Source: Rummeliibacillus stabekisii (GTDB lineage: Bacteria > Bacillota > Bacilli > Bacillales_A > Planococcaceae). From it: a DNA stretch of 64,000 nucleotides. The position numbers were made by a program, and so were the translations under genes. The notes beneath the pieces were generated by a model, which was given only the letters and a program-made list of their open reading frames with translations, was not told where the DNA came from and searched no databases. Location: NCBI RefSeq assembly GCF_007988965.1, contig NZ_BJVD01000002.1:62001-126000 (forward strand), written 5' to 3'. Of the stretch, positions 19,164-27,188 are shown piece after piece. Each line of letters starts with the position of its first letter. Positions within the stretch are counted from its first letter, which is position 1.

Positions 19164-20999
19164 ATGAAAGAAACATTGAGCCATCGCCAGCTGCAATCTT
19201 TAATCGAGGTTTCGAATGTATTGAATTCAACTTTAGATATTGATACGGTAATAGATTCCATCATGGACCAAACAGTTTCTATTACAGAAGCAGCACACGG
19301 GGGTGTTTTATTTATCTATGACAAGGTGCAGAATGTTCTTTTGCCCAAATCTAATAGACGCTTTACTAAAGCTCTATCCGAAGTGCGCCTTCAACCTGGC
19401 GAATCGATGACAGGTTTAGCCTTCAATGCACGTGAGTGTTTGATTTTCAAAAATAGAGTAGAAGTAGAAAAAGCTACTGCTACTTTATCTGAGAAAAATT
19501 CAAAGCTAATGTACGCCTCTGTTCCGATGCTTCCCTACTCTTCCATATGCTCACCTATTCTTTCGAACGGTGAATGCATTGGAGTTATTACCCTTGATTC
19601 CTTTGATCCGAACCTACAGTTTGTGCCTCAGGATATTCATTTGCTTAATGCTATTGCACATCAGGCTGCAGTTGCATTAGAAAAAGCCAATCTATATCAA
19701 GAACAGGAACAGACAGTCAAAGTATTGGAGAGATTAAACAATACAATCATCGATCAAAACAAAATACTTTCCCGTTCAGTCGAAATTCATAAAAATCTTG
19801 CGACGCTCGTATTAAAAGGAGAAGGACTGCAATCTATTATCAGTTATTTGCATGAAATCACAGGCTATCAAGTTTTCCTATTCGACGAGTTAGGGGAAAA
19901 CATCTCCCATGCCTATGATGTAAGCTGGAATGACGACAAACTGTTTAAGTTAAAGGAAAAAGTTCAAAAAACAATGCAAACCAATGAAATCGTGCGTTCG
20001 TCCATTGAAAGAACAATCAACCCACATTATCCATACATAAACCTACTTACTATTGGTGCAAGACCTGAAATTTTTGGTTCACTCGTTGTAGCAGCTAGTG
20101 AGAAAATAGATGCCGTCGATTTGGCAGCATTGGAACACGCATGCACTGTCATCTCACTTGAAATGGTGAAAGAACAAGCTATTTTTGAAGCAAAAGAACG
20201 GATAGATGGTGAATTTATTAATGACCTCCTTGCTGGTAAAATGGATGATGCGCTCGTTCAAAAAGCAAAGCAGTTACATTTTGATCCGAGTGGAAATTAT
20301 ATTGCCCTCATCTTGCGTATAGATGAAGAGGATCAGCTTCGAACCAGCATCAGCCGGCATTTCATCCAGTTGGCTAATCATATATTTTCACATCATCAAA
20401 TAAAAGGAATTGCCGTCCGAAACCATGACCAAATCGTTATGCTCATGACCTTTCCGCAAAAGGTTTCTGTCTCTTATACCACAACGCAAATAAAGGAGCT
20501 TGTCTCAAAACTCCAACACGAGTATTTGGTCAAAAAATGGGGCGATGCGTTGTCAATTGGCATCGGCCGGATTCATCCAACACTGCAAAAAGCAACAAAG
20601 TCATTACAGGAAGCGGCAAAATGCTTGCAGTTCATGAGCAGTTACGGAGAGAACAACAAAGTCGTCAGCTATAAAGACTTAGGTGTTCATCAGTTGCTTC
20701 TTCAAAACACGGAGGATGAGCTAATGGAATTTATATATGAAACGCTTGGTCCACTCATCCGATATGATCAAAATAAAAAAGGTGGACTTCTTCCTTCCCT
20801 ATTTGCCTATCTGGAATATAACCAAAATGCAAAAGAAGCAGCAGAAGCCATCCATGTTCATACAAATACACTTCTCTACAGGATAAAGAGAGTGGAAGAA
20901 ATCTTAGAGACCAACCTATCAAACAGCCAGCAATTTCTCACCATCAACCTTGCCGTGAGCCTTTATCCGTTTCTGCAGGAGAAGATCGAGATGAGCTAG
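19164..20999 (+). CDS. GAF-domain transcriptional regulator of the PucR/CdaR type
   Basis: 611 residues. The N-terminal GAF domain spans about 15-175 (LQSLIEVSNVLNSTLDIDTVID, then PYSSICSPILSNGECIGVITLDSF). A variable middle region follows, and the C-terminal PucR HTH_30 domain is at about 550-605 (NQNAKEAAEAIHVHTNTLLYRIKRVEEIL). Regulators of this build control purine/ureide and amino-acid catabolism. It is divergent from the carbamoylase-amidohydrolase-symporter operon and is its likely regulator. ATG with GAGGTGA upstream. Confidence 0.88.
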   Translation: MKETLSHRQLQSLIEVSNVLNSTLDIDTVIDSIMDQTVSITEAAHGGVLFIYDKVQNVLLPKSNRRFTKALSEVRLQPGESMTGLAFNARECLIFKNRVEVEKATATLSEKNSKLMYASVPMLPYSSICSPILSNGECIGVITLDSFDPNLQFVPQDIHLLNAIAHQAAVALEKANLYQEQEQTVKVLERLNNTIIDQNKILSRSVEIHKNLATLVLKGEGLQSIISYLHEITGYQVFLFDELGENISHAYDVSWNDDKLFKLKEKVQKTMQTNEIVRSSIERTINPHYPYINLLTIGARPEIFGSLVVAASEKIDAVDLAALEHACTVISLEMVKEQAIFEAKERIDGEFINDLLAGKMDDALVQKAKQLHFDPSGNYIALILRIDEEDQLRTSISRHFIQLANHIFSHHQIKGIAVRNHDQIVMLMTFPQKVSVSYTTTQIKELVSKLQHEYLVKKWGDALSIGIGRIHPTLQKATKSLQEAAKCLQFMSSYGENNKVVSYKDLGVHQLLLQNTEDELMEFIYETLGPLIRYDQNKKGGLLPSLFAYLEYNQNAKEAAEAIHVHTNTLLYRIKRVEEILETNLSNSQQFLTINLAVSLYPFLQEKIEMS

Positions 21000-21029
21000 A
21001 ACTTATCTATAACATAAAAGGAGAGATAA

Positions 21030-21398
21030 ATGATGCATATTTATTGGTTAGGCGGAGGGCTCTTTCCTCTTGATTGGGAGTTTTGTTTTTTAACAGTCTC
21101 CGAATACAAGGAGAGATTAATTGAGAAACGAAAGAGCAACCCTGATTATTTTGATTTAAAAACAGGCGGGATGGACAAATTGTCTGCTCTTATAGATGAA
21201 CGCGTGAATTTTGCTCTAAATAACTTTCGTGAGGAATTTAATGAACATGGTAATACATTAAGATGCCCACCCCTGATTATTCCAATTCCCCGTGGAGATA
21301 TAAGTAACGGGGCAGATTTCATTATCATTTTAAAGCGAGAGGAAGATGGAGACACAGCAGTTTACTCTCCATACCCTATCTCATACTTAGAAACATGA
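21030..21398 (+). CDS. Hypothetical protein, family not recognised
   Basis: 122 residues, soluble, with a good ribosome site (AAAGGAG) before tandem ATG codons. It has a charged middle region and a C-terminal segment ADFIIILKREEDGDTAVYSPYP. It starts 30 nt after the PucR-type gene in the same direction and ends at a terminator shared with the converging gene. No function can be proposed. Confidence 0.65.
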   Translation: MMHIYWLGGGLFPLDWEFCFLTVSEYKERLIEKRKSNPDYFDLKTGGMDKLSALIDERVNFALNNFREEFNEHGNTLRCPPLIIPIPRGDISNGADFIIILKREEDGDTAVYSPYPISYLET

Positions 21399-21424
21399 GG
21401 GATTCTGTATCGATAGAACAAACT

Positions 21425-21461
21425 AAAAAGCAACTTCCAAAATTAAGGGAGTTGCTTTTTT
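21425..21461. terminator. Bidirectional terminator between converging genes
   Basis: AAAAAGCAACT and AGTTGCTTTTT form a stem with A and T flanks. It overlaps the last codons of the minus-strand gene. Confidence 0.8.
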
Positions 21462-21874
21462 ATCAAAACTAACAAATCATTAAATGCTTCTTTATCAAGA
21501 AAGGTATAAGGTTCATCAGATTCTGCATCAATCACAAAAGTACCCTGTTTTGAGAGATATAATTGAAATGATCCACCACTGCCGCCAATAAGGACTATAT
21601 AATCGTCTCCCAACCACTTTGAAGTTCTAATACGTTTTACTTCAACTTCCCTCAAAACTTGTATAAATTTTGTTGAATCAGCTTGATCAAAATCTATTAT
21701 TTTGGCTTCCTTATCACTGATGTTAATTAAGCTAACATCCACTTTATCAAAATTAACATCAGTTAAGATATCATTCGCTAAGGATTTTGTTTTAAAGGTA
21801 TTCATATAATGTATCCCTGTCCACACTAATAAAATAATGACTATAACTGAAAAACCAATCTTTAATTTTCCCAT
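21443..21874 (-). CDS. Hypothetical membrane-anchored protein
   Basis: 143 residues with an N-terminal membrane segment (IGFSVIVIILLVWTGIHYM) and a soluble domain outside, probably an anchored extracytoplasmic protein. ATG with AAGGGGAA upstream. It lies 12 nt after the acetyltransferase gene and is probably co-transcribed with it. Not recognised. Confidence 0.65.
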   Translation of the reverse strand: MGKLKIGFSVIVIILLVWTGIHYMNTFKTKSLANDILTDVNFDKVDVSLINISDKEAKIIDFDQADSTKFIQVLREVEVKRIRTSKWLGDDYIVLIGGSGGSFQLYLSKQGTFVIDAESDEPYTFLDKEAFNDLLVLIKKQLP

Positions 21875-21886
21875 TCAGATTTCCCC

Positions 21887-22387
21887 TTATAAATACAAAA
21901 CCATATGTTCTTCATCATAATATGTATTATCAACCTTTAATGCCCTTTTCTCTTTTGCGTATATCGAAAAGCCACAGGTGGTGTACAACTTTATGGCAGG
22001 GATATTAGTTGATACAACGCTTAAATATATTTGCTCAACGCCTTCTAAACTTTTCGCTTTTTCAATTGCTTCATAGATTAAAGTCTTTCCTAATCCACTT
22101 CCTCGCTTTTCAGGTTTAATGTACATCGCTACAATCGTTGCTCTGTGATTCAGCTTTATTAATGGCTCTCTAAATAAGGTGACCACTCCCACTAGCTCGT
22201 TTTCTTCAAAAGCACCAAAAGTAAATGAGTTCACGGGATCAGTAAATCGCTCTTTATATTTCGCTGCTGTTTGGTTTTTTTCCTCTTCGTAGGTTGTGGC
22301 AAAAGCATCTGGGCTTTGTTGGAGAGCTTCAAGCCTGAGAGTAAAATAGTCCTCAGCGTCATTAGTTCTTAATTGTCTTAATTCCAT
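21887..22387 (-). CDS. GNAT-family N-acetyltransferase
   Basis: 166 residues from the ATG at 22387, which has GAAAGGAGGGG upstream; the longer reading frame adds 29 residues without a ribosome site. The acetyl-CoA binding motif A is MYIKPEKRGSGLGKTLIYEA (RGSGLG as the pyrophosphate loop), followed by SVVSTNIPAIKLYTTCGF. The acceptor is unknown. Confidence 0.87.
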   Translation of the reverse strand: MELRQLRTNDAEDYFTLRLEALQQSPDAFATTYEEEKNQTAAKYKERFTDPVNSFTFGAFEENELVGVVTLFREPLIKLNHRATIVAMYIKPEKRGSGLGKTLIYEAIEKAKSLEGVEQIYLSVVSTNIPAIKLYTTCGFSIYAKEKRALKVDNTYYDEEHMVLYL

Positions 22388-22527
22388 ATGTGTCCCCTCC
22401 TTTCTATAAATATACGGTACAGCAATATCGTATTCCTCTAAGCTATAAAAAATAATTAAATGTCCCTTTTTCATCTTTCTTCTCTATGTACTAGATGAAA
22501 TAATAAAAAGTTATGGAGGAATATATT

Positions 22528-23055
22528 ATGTTACTACTATTTGATTATGGCCATGGAGGCAGAGACCCCGGAGCTACTGCAGGTAAAAGAAAGGAATCAG
22601 ACGATGTATTGAAACTCGGAAAAGCCATTGCAGCCATATTGCGAGAAAAAGGTCTAACTATCGATGAAACGCGAAATCGTGATGTCATGATTTCTTTGCT
22701 CGCTCGCAGCAATCTTGAACACAAGAAAAAATATGACTACTTTATCTCGTTTCACCGCAATGCAGCAAAAAATACTAGCGCCTCGGGAGCAGAAACCTTT
22801 GTTTATCTTACAAACAACAAAAAAGCTAAAGCTCTCGCTACCTCAATACAACAAGCAATGGTGAACCTTGGATTTAAAGATAGGGGTGTGAAACAGGCTG
22901 ACTTCCACGTTCTACGGGAAACCTACTCACAAGCGATTCTTATTGAAGTTGGCTTTATCACTAATAAAACAGATAATGGACTCTTTGATTCCAAATTTGA
23001 TCAGCTTACTAATGAAATCGCGGCAGCTATCTATAAACATTGTGTTTTTTGCTAA
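22528..23055 (+). CDS. N-acetylmuramoyl-L-alanine amidase (Amidase_3) without signal peptide
   Basis: Cleaves the amide bond between muramic acid and the stem peptide. 175 residues cover only the catalytic domain: DYGHGGRDPGATA at the start (first Zn His), SFHRNAA in the middle (second His) and ILIEVGFITN near the end (catalytic Glu). There is no signal peptide and no wall-binding repeat, as in phage endolysins or sporulation amidases such as CwlC. The start is the ATG at 22528 with ATGGAGG about 8 nt upstream. Mother-cell lysis or a prophage remnant are both possible. Confidence 0.88.
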   Translation: MLLLFDYGHGGRDPGATAGKRKESDDVLKLGKAIAAILREKGLTIDETRNRDVMISLLARSNLEHKKKYDYFISFHRNAAKNTSASGAETFVYLTNNKKAKALATSIQQAMVNLGFKDRGVKQADFHVLRETYSQAILIEVGFITNKTDNGLFDSKFDQLTNEIAAAIYKHCVFC

Positions 23056-23118
23056 GTCTTTTTATAGACCAATATCTTCCCCTCTGAATCCTGTGCCGCA
23101 AAACATTTGGGTAGCTTA

Positions 23119-23240
23119 AGACTTAAATTGTTATCTTTCGGGAGTAAACTTCCGCTCAGCGGTTGTAAATGGAGAGAGAACGGTAGTAAAACGCTCGAGA
23201 ACGGCTGGAAATCATCTAAGAACAGCGGTAAACCTTCCTA
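23119..23240 (+). repeat. Copy B of the five-unit, 21-bp-period intergenic element
   Basis: GTAAAC/GTAAAT/GTAAAA/GGAAAT/GTAAAC begin at 23144, 23165, 23186, 23207 and 23228, exactly 21 bp apart. Unit 2 starts GGTTGTAAAT and unit 3 GGTAGTAAAA, the same order as in copy C. The leader has AAGACTTAAATTG and TTTCGG. It occupies most of the 311-bp gap between the amidase gene and the next membrane protein gene. Confidence 0.9.
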
Positions 23241-23366
23241 ACTTTTTTCCTCTATGCATTTAAATTTTTATCAACTCTTAGAATGAATTTGTAGACTCTT
23301 CTTATCTTATTGAATATTCAAAAATCAATAAGTATAATAGTATAAAAAAGGTTGGAGTGTATTATA

Positions 23367-23711
23367 TTGCTAAAATTTATAATTATTTTTTCTGTCTTTT
23401 GTATTATTGTTTGGGCTTTAGATTTACTACTAAGAAAAAGCTTAAAAATCCCAAAAGATAAGGATTACCGCTTTGTCAATTCTACACACAAAAAAATTGA
23501 AATCTCCATGATTTTAATTTTCCTATTTGTTTTAGTTTTTAGTAACTATAAATTCCCACTCGCCATGATCTTATTAATTTCTTTTGTTTTAATTCGAGCT
23601 TTTATTGAATGGAAATATGATAAAAATAGAAGAGAATACATCATAACGCTTATTTCAATTTTCACCTATCCGACTTTTATAAGCATTGCTTATTATTTGT
23701 CTTTTAATTGA
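23367..23711 (+). CDS. Small hypothetical membrane protein
   Basis: 114 residues from a TTG at 23367, with GGTTGGAG about 9 nt upstream; a TTG 15 nt earlier lies inside that site. About four membrane segments, e.g. IIIFSVFCIIVWALDLLL and MILIFLFVLVFSNY. Not recognised; monocistronic and ended by a strong terminator. Confidence 0.6.
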   Translation: MLKFIIIFSVFCIIVWALDLLLRKSLKIPKDKDYRFVNSTHKKIEISMILIFLFVLVFSNYKFPLAMILLISFVLIRAFIEWKYDKNRREYIITLISIFTYPTFISIAYYLSFN

Positions 23712-23728
23712 GTTATAGTGAAAATAAA

Positions 23729-23765
23729 AAGAGTGGTTCCCCTTTTTGTAGGAGGAACCACTCTT
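23729..23765. terminator. Strong bidirectional terminator
   Basis: A 12-bp perfect stem, AAGAGTGGTTCC with GGAACCACTCTT, with T-rich flanks on both strands. It closes the membrane-protein gene on the plus strand and the pheromone gene on the minus strand. Confidence 0.88.
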
Positions 23766-23816
23766 ATTCTATTTTAAAGGGGGGTATTTTGTTCAGATAA
23801 ATTTTCAATCAACTTC

Positions 23817-23927
23817 TTAATATTTTATACCAGGGATAATATCATGGTCTGGAAATTCTAGACCTACATATAGACTTAAAGCACCTGTTAAAATTAATGT
23901 GAATACTAATAATTGTTTTCTTTTCAT
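23817..23927 (-). CDS. Pheromone precursor candidate, NprX-like secreted peptide (36 residues)
   Basis: A short gene directly after the TPR regulator. Its ribosome site TAGGAGG overlaps the regulator's stop codon TAG, and the ATG lies 12 nt after that stop, so it is translationally coupled. The peptide has a basic start (MKRKQ), a hydrophobic export segment (LLVFTLILTGALSLYVG) and a polar C-terminal part FPDHDIIPGIKY. The DHDIIPG stretch resembles the known B. cereus-group NprX signal SKPDIVG. Known pheromone genes (nprX, papR) also sit just after their regulators. A strong terminator follows. Export and reimport are inferred. Confidence 0.75.
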   Translation of the reverse strand: MKRKQLLVFTLILTGALSLYVGLEFPDHDIIPGIKY

Positions 23928-23939
23928 TTTGTTTTCCTC

Positions 23940-25196
23940 CTAATTGTGACGAGCTTTATTTGCTAAACGATAAAGCTCGCTCGCTTTTTTGTACTTAGTA
24001 TTTTGGAAGTAATAGTTTGCTAGCTTTTCTGCATATTCCACAACGTACTGGTTTAACTGTTCTTTTTCAAAGAAATCGATCGCCTCCCGAAGTGTTTCTT
24101 CATATTGCTCATTTTCCAGATTTCTAATCTCCATATATTGAAGATGAAAGTGAAAATGGTATTCTCTATAAGGAAAAGTATCTAATAAAGACAGTCCCTT
24201 ATCACACCATTCCATTGCTGCTCCAAACTGTTCCAGTTTCATATATTCTTTCGATAGCAAATAAATTAAACATAATAATTCATTACCCGATAATTGTGCA
24301 GACTGGAAGGCAGACTGTAGCTGATCAATAGCTTCTAGAGAACGACCCATATCTGAATAAAGATAACCTAGATTATGTTGCGTGATAGCAATTGTATGCG
24401 TTTTTTGTAATTTCTCAGAAAGCTGCAAGGCTCTTTTTAAAAACTTTTCAGATTCATAATAATCTTGAATTCGGCGTTGATTAACACCTATTAAAATTAA
24501 TGAATCAAGTAAATTTTCAATATCAAATTCTGCTTCAAAGGATTCAATAGCATTTCTAGCAACCTGAATGGATTGAAAATACAAGCGATGATGTGTGTAT
24601 AACCAAGCTTGGTTAAAGTAGATTCTACCTTTTTCAATCTCTGAAATTTCAATAAGCTTCATTAAGCCTATTAGCTTTTCATTGCATTTCATGGCTTTAT
24701 GAAATTCCTCTTTCCTACACAGATACAAACTTAAGTAGTAATAATAATCAAAAAATATTTGTGGCCACTGGGAAAGCAGATCAATCGATGTTTGATGGAT
24801 TTTTTGATACTGAATGGTAGACTGTTTGACTTGTCCTGTAAAAACATATAATCCAAATAAGTAAATATCGTACTGTATACGAATCTCTTGCGATTGACTT
24901 TCTTGAATTAGACCATTTAACTCTGGAATGAGCTTTTCAGCTTCTGAAAAGTTTCTGTTTTTTACATTCCCTTTAAACTGAGTAAAAACCCTCAGTATTC
25001 CCCCATCAAATTCATTCACTGCTTCCTCCGAGTCAAGTCCCAGCCTTTCACATAACATGTTGATGACTTCCTCACTCGCCGTGGCTACACCATTTTCGAT
25101 TTTTGAAAGATAGGAAATTGCACATATTCCATCTGCTAGATCTTTTTGCGTAATGTTTTTCAGTTTTCGAAAGTAACGGATTCGTTCACCGATCAA
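23940..25196 (-). CDS. RRNPP-family quorum regulator, HTH plus TPR (NprR-like)
   Basis: 418 residues, close to the length of NprR. An XRE-type HTH spans about 1-58 (IRYFRKLKNITQKDLADGICAISYLSKIENG), followed by a helical TPR domain to the end (for example LLDSLILIGVNQRRIQDYYESEKFLKRAL and HNLGYLYSDMGRSLEAIDQL). In this family a reimported peptide binds the TPR part and switches DNA binding. Gene order protease-regulator-peptide supports an NprR-like role in controlling the protease. The start is TTG with GGAGGAGG about 11 nt upstream. A phosphatase-type role on Spo0F, known for NprR, is possible but not visible. Confidence 0.85.
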   Translation of the reverse strand: MIGERIRYFRKLKNITQKDLADGICAISYLSKIENGVATASEEVINMLCERLGLDSEEAVNEFDGGILRVFTQFKGNVKNRNFSEAEKLIPELNGLIQESQSQEIRIQYDIYLFGLYVFTGQVKQSTIQYQKIHQTSIDLLSQWPQIFFDYYYYLSLYLCRKEEFHKAMKCNEKLIGLMKLIEISEIEKGRIYFNQAWLYTHHRLYFQSIQVARNAIESFEAEFDIENLLDSLILIGVNQRRIQDYYESEKFLKRALQLSEKLQKTHTIAITQHNLGYLYSDMGRSLEAIDQLQSAFQSAQLSGNELLCLIYLLSKEYMKLEQFGAAMEWCDKGLSLLDTFPYREYHFHFHLQYMEIRNLENEQYEETLREAIDFFEKEQLNQYVVEYAEKLANYYFQNTKYKKASELYRLANKARHN

Positions 25197-25315
25197 TTTG
25201 TCTAATCCCTCCTCCCACTATTCCTTATTAATAGTTTAATTATTCCATTAAATTAGAACAATAGGTTGGAGGGCCTAAAACAAACCGGTATACTATGAAT
25301 TAATTGTTAATATTC

Positions 25316-26953
25316 CTAGTTGACGCCAACTTTTGTCCACGCGGATGCCACTCCATTGTACTGTGTGCTTCCTGTGCCGTATAAATCAGCTGCTGATGCT
25401 AACATAGCTGCACGTGCTGCGCTAAAATTACTTTTTGGTGAAAGATAAACGGTTAGCGCGCGATAGTAGATTTTTTGAGCTGCATCATATCCAATGCTTT
25501 GGATTGTATTATAAGCTGCTTTGTTTGGAATACCACTGTTTGTGTGGACACCACCATTATCGGATGTAGTGTTCACATAGCCGCTCATATTTTCCGGCTG
25601 ACCATATTGAGTTGGATTAGACAAACTTCTCAATGCATCACCTGCAATTTTAGGTGTGTACACATCTTCACCTATTAAGAAATTCTTTTTATCCATAAAC
25701 ATCGCAAAGGTATCTGAAATTGATTCGTTCAGTGCACCTGATTGTCCCTGATACTCTAAACCGGCGGTTCTTTCTGTCACGGCATGGGTAATCTCATGTC
25801 CTACAACATCAAGAGATCCTGATAATGATGTAAAGGTAGTTCCATCTCCATCACCGTATACCATTTGTGAACCGTTCCAGAAAGCATTATTATAATTTCT
25901 TCCATAGTGTACAGTAGAAGTTATCGTTGCGCCTTTATTATCAAAACTATTACGATTGAAAGTATTTTTATAATAATCGTAAACAACGCCTGCATAGTAG
26001 TGTGCATCTACATCGGCACGTTGATTTGTAGCATTAAAGTTGTCATCAGGATCGACAGAGTAGCTTCCTGGCAGGCTGGATAAATTTTTAGCAGTTCTAG
26101 TTTCAATCACGCCTGTCATTGCCTTAGTTGTATCATATAAATAGTAAGTGCCGCTTGAATAATAGGTATTCAATTTCTTCGTATCTCCAAGAACTCCTAC
26201 GCCTGTCCCTTCTGTTACTGCATTATAGGAATCGATGACACTACCAGTTTCCGCGTCTACATAAACAACCCAGTTCGCTGGATAAGGATTAATAAATTGG
26301 AGATTAACTTTGTATGCATTATAGAAATTATCTCCTTTTTTATAAATCACCTGTTTTCCTTCCTCGTTGGTGCCACTTTGTTTTTCTCCTTTTGGTCCAA
26401 CTTCAAAGTCAACTAGTGTTTCATCTTTTGTCAGATCGATAGATTTCCAAGCATTGTTGATTGCTTCTTTTTTCGTAAGGTTTGTTTTCAGTTTACCCTT
26501 ACCTTTAAAGTAATCTCCCGCTTCAACGAATACGTCACCATTGACAGCAGTTACATAGCCCTTCTCATCTGTGTGAACTTTTAGTGCAGAACCATCAACC
26601 GGAATACCTTGAACAGATTGTACAAAGTCAAAGTGTTTACTTCCGATTTCATCCTTCGTTACATCCAATAATGTTAAATCTTTCTCTACATCAAATGGAT
26701 AGGTTTCTTTATTATCTTTAAGGAATTGTTTAACCGCTTCTTTGTCTTTATGCGGTTTGTTTGAAAGTTTCCCATGAATGAAGGTAGGAACGGCTTGTCC
26801 TTTTTTCTTGGTTACGTTTTTCTCATTACCAGATTCCTTGATTTTTGCTGCTAACACATTTTGAGAATTTGTAGCATGGGCAGTTGACGAAAACGGTAGT
26901 ACGGCACCAACAGTTAAACTAAGAGCAAGAGCGATAGATGTACCTTTTTTCAT
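25316..26953 (-). CDS. Bacillolysin, thermolysin-type neutral metalloprotease (M4)
   Basis: Secreted zinc protease precursor, 545 residues. The signal peptide ends at AHA (about residue 27). An FTP/PepSY propeptide follows to about 245, then the mature enzyme. HEITH at 386-390 gives two Zn ligands and the catalytic Glu; Glu410 in NESISD is the third ligand, and His470 in NGGVHTNSG is the transition-state residue. It degrades extracellular protein and would feed the peptide transporters. ATG with TAGGAGGAA upstream. The upstream palindrome and the downstream NprR-like regulator suggest cell-density control. Confidence 0.95.
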   Translation of the reverse strand: MKKGTSIALALSLTVGAVLPFSSTAHATNSQNVLAAKIKESGNEKNVTKKKGQAVPTFIHGKLSNKPHKDKEAVKQFLKDNKETYPFDVEKDLTLLDVTKDEIGSKHFDFVQSVQGIPVDGSALKVHTDEKGYVTAVNGDVFVEAGDYFKGKGKLKTNLTKKEAINNAWKSIDLTKDETLVDFEVGPKGEKQSGTNEEGKQVIYKKGDNFYNAYKVNLQFINPYPANWVVYVDAETGSVIDSYNAVTEGTGVGVLGDTKKLNTYYSSGTYYLYDTTKAMTGVIETRTAKNLSSLPGSYSVDPDDNFNATNQRADVDAHYYAGVVYDYYKNTFNRNSFDNKGATITSTVHYGRNYNNAFWNGSQMVYGDGDGTTFTSLSGSLDVVGHEITHAVTERTAGLEYQGQSGALNESISDTFAMFMDKKNFLIGEDVYTPKIAGDALRSLSNPTQYGQPENMSGYVNTTSDNGGVHTNSGIPNKAAYNTIQSIGYDAAQKIYYRALTVYLSPKSNFSAARAAMLASAADLYGTGSTQYNGVASAWTKVGVN

Positions 26954-27008
26954 AGATTATTCCTCCTAAGATTTATTTTTGTAATTTTCTAAATCTTATC
27001 ACAGCTTG

Positions 27009-27034
27009 CTAGTTTGGTAAATTGGGAAAACTAG
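27009..27034 (-). promoter_or_regulatory. Interrupted palindrome over the protease promoter
   Basis: CTAGTTT and AAACTAG arms are separated by 12 bp and lie 56-81 bp upstream of the protease ATG. Reading on the minus strand, TTTACC inside the palindrome and TAAGAT 17 bp later could be -35 and -10 boxes. The poor -35 suggests activator dependence. It is a candidate site for the NprR-like regulator. Confidence 0.5.
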
Positions 27035-27121
27035 TTAAAAAACCTTAAAATATCAGCGTTAATAGAGAGGTATTTTCCTCAACTTTAAAAGCTTCTGAAC
27101 TCTCTTCAATAAAATAATTTT

Positions 27122-27167
27122 AAAATAAAAAGCCTAATTCTCTATTATATAAATAGAGATTAGGCTT
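27122..27167 (-). terminator. Intrinsic terminator after the AraC-family gene
   Basis: AAGCCTAAT-TCTCTATT and AATAGAGATTAGGCTT form a long stem with one bulge; TTTTTATTTT follows on the minus strand. Confidence 0.85.
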
Positions 27168-27188
27168 ACTAAAATACGGGTGATATAA

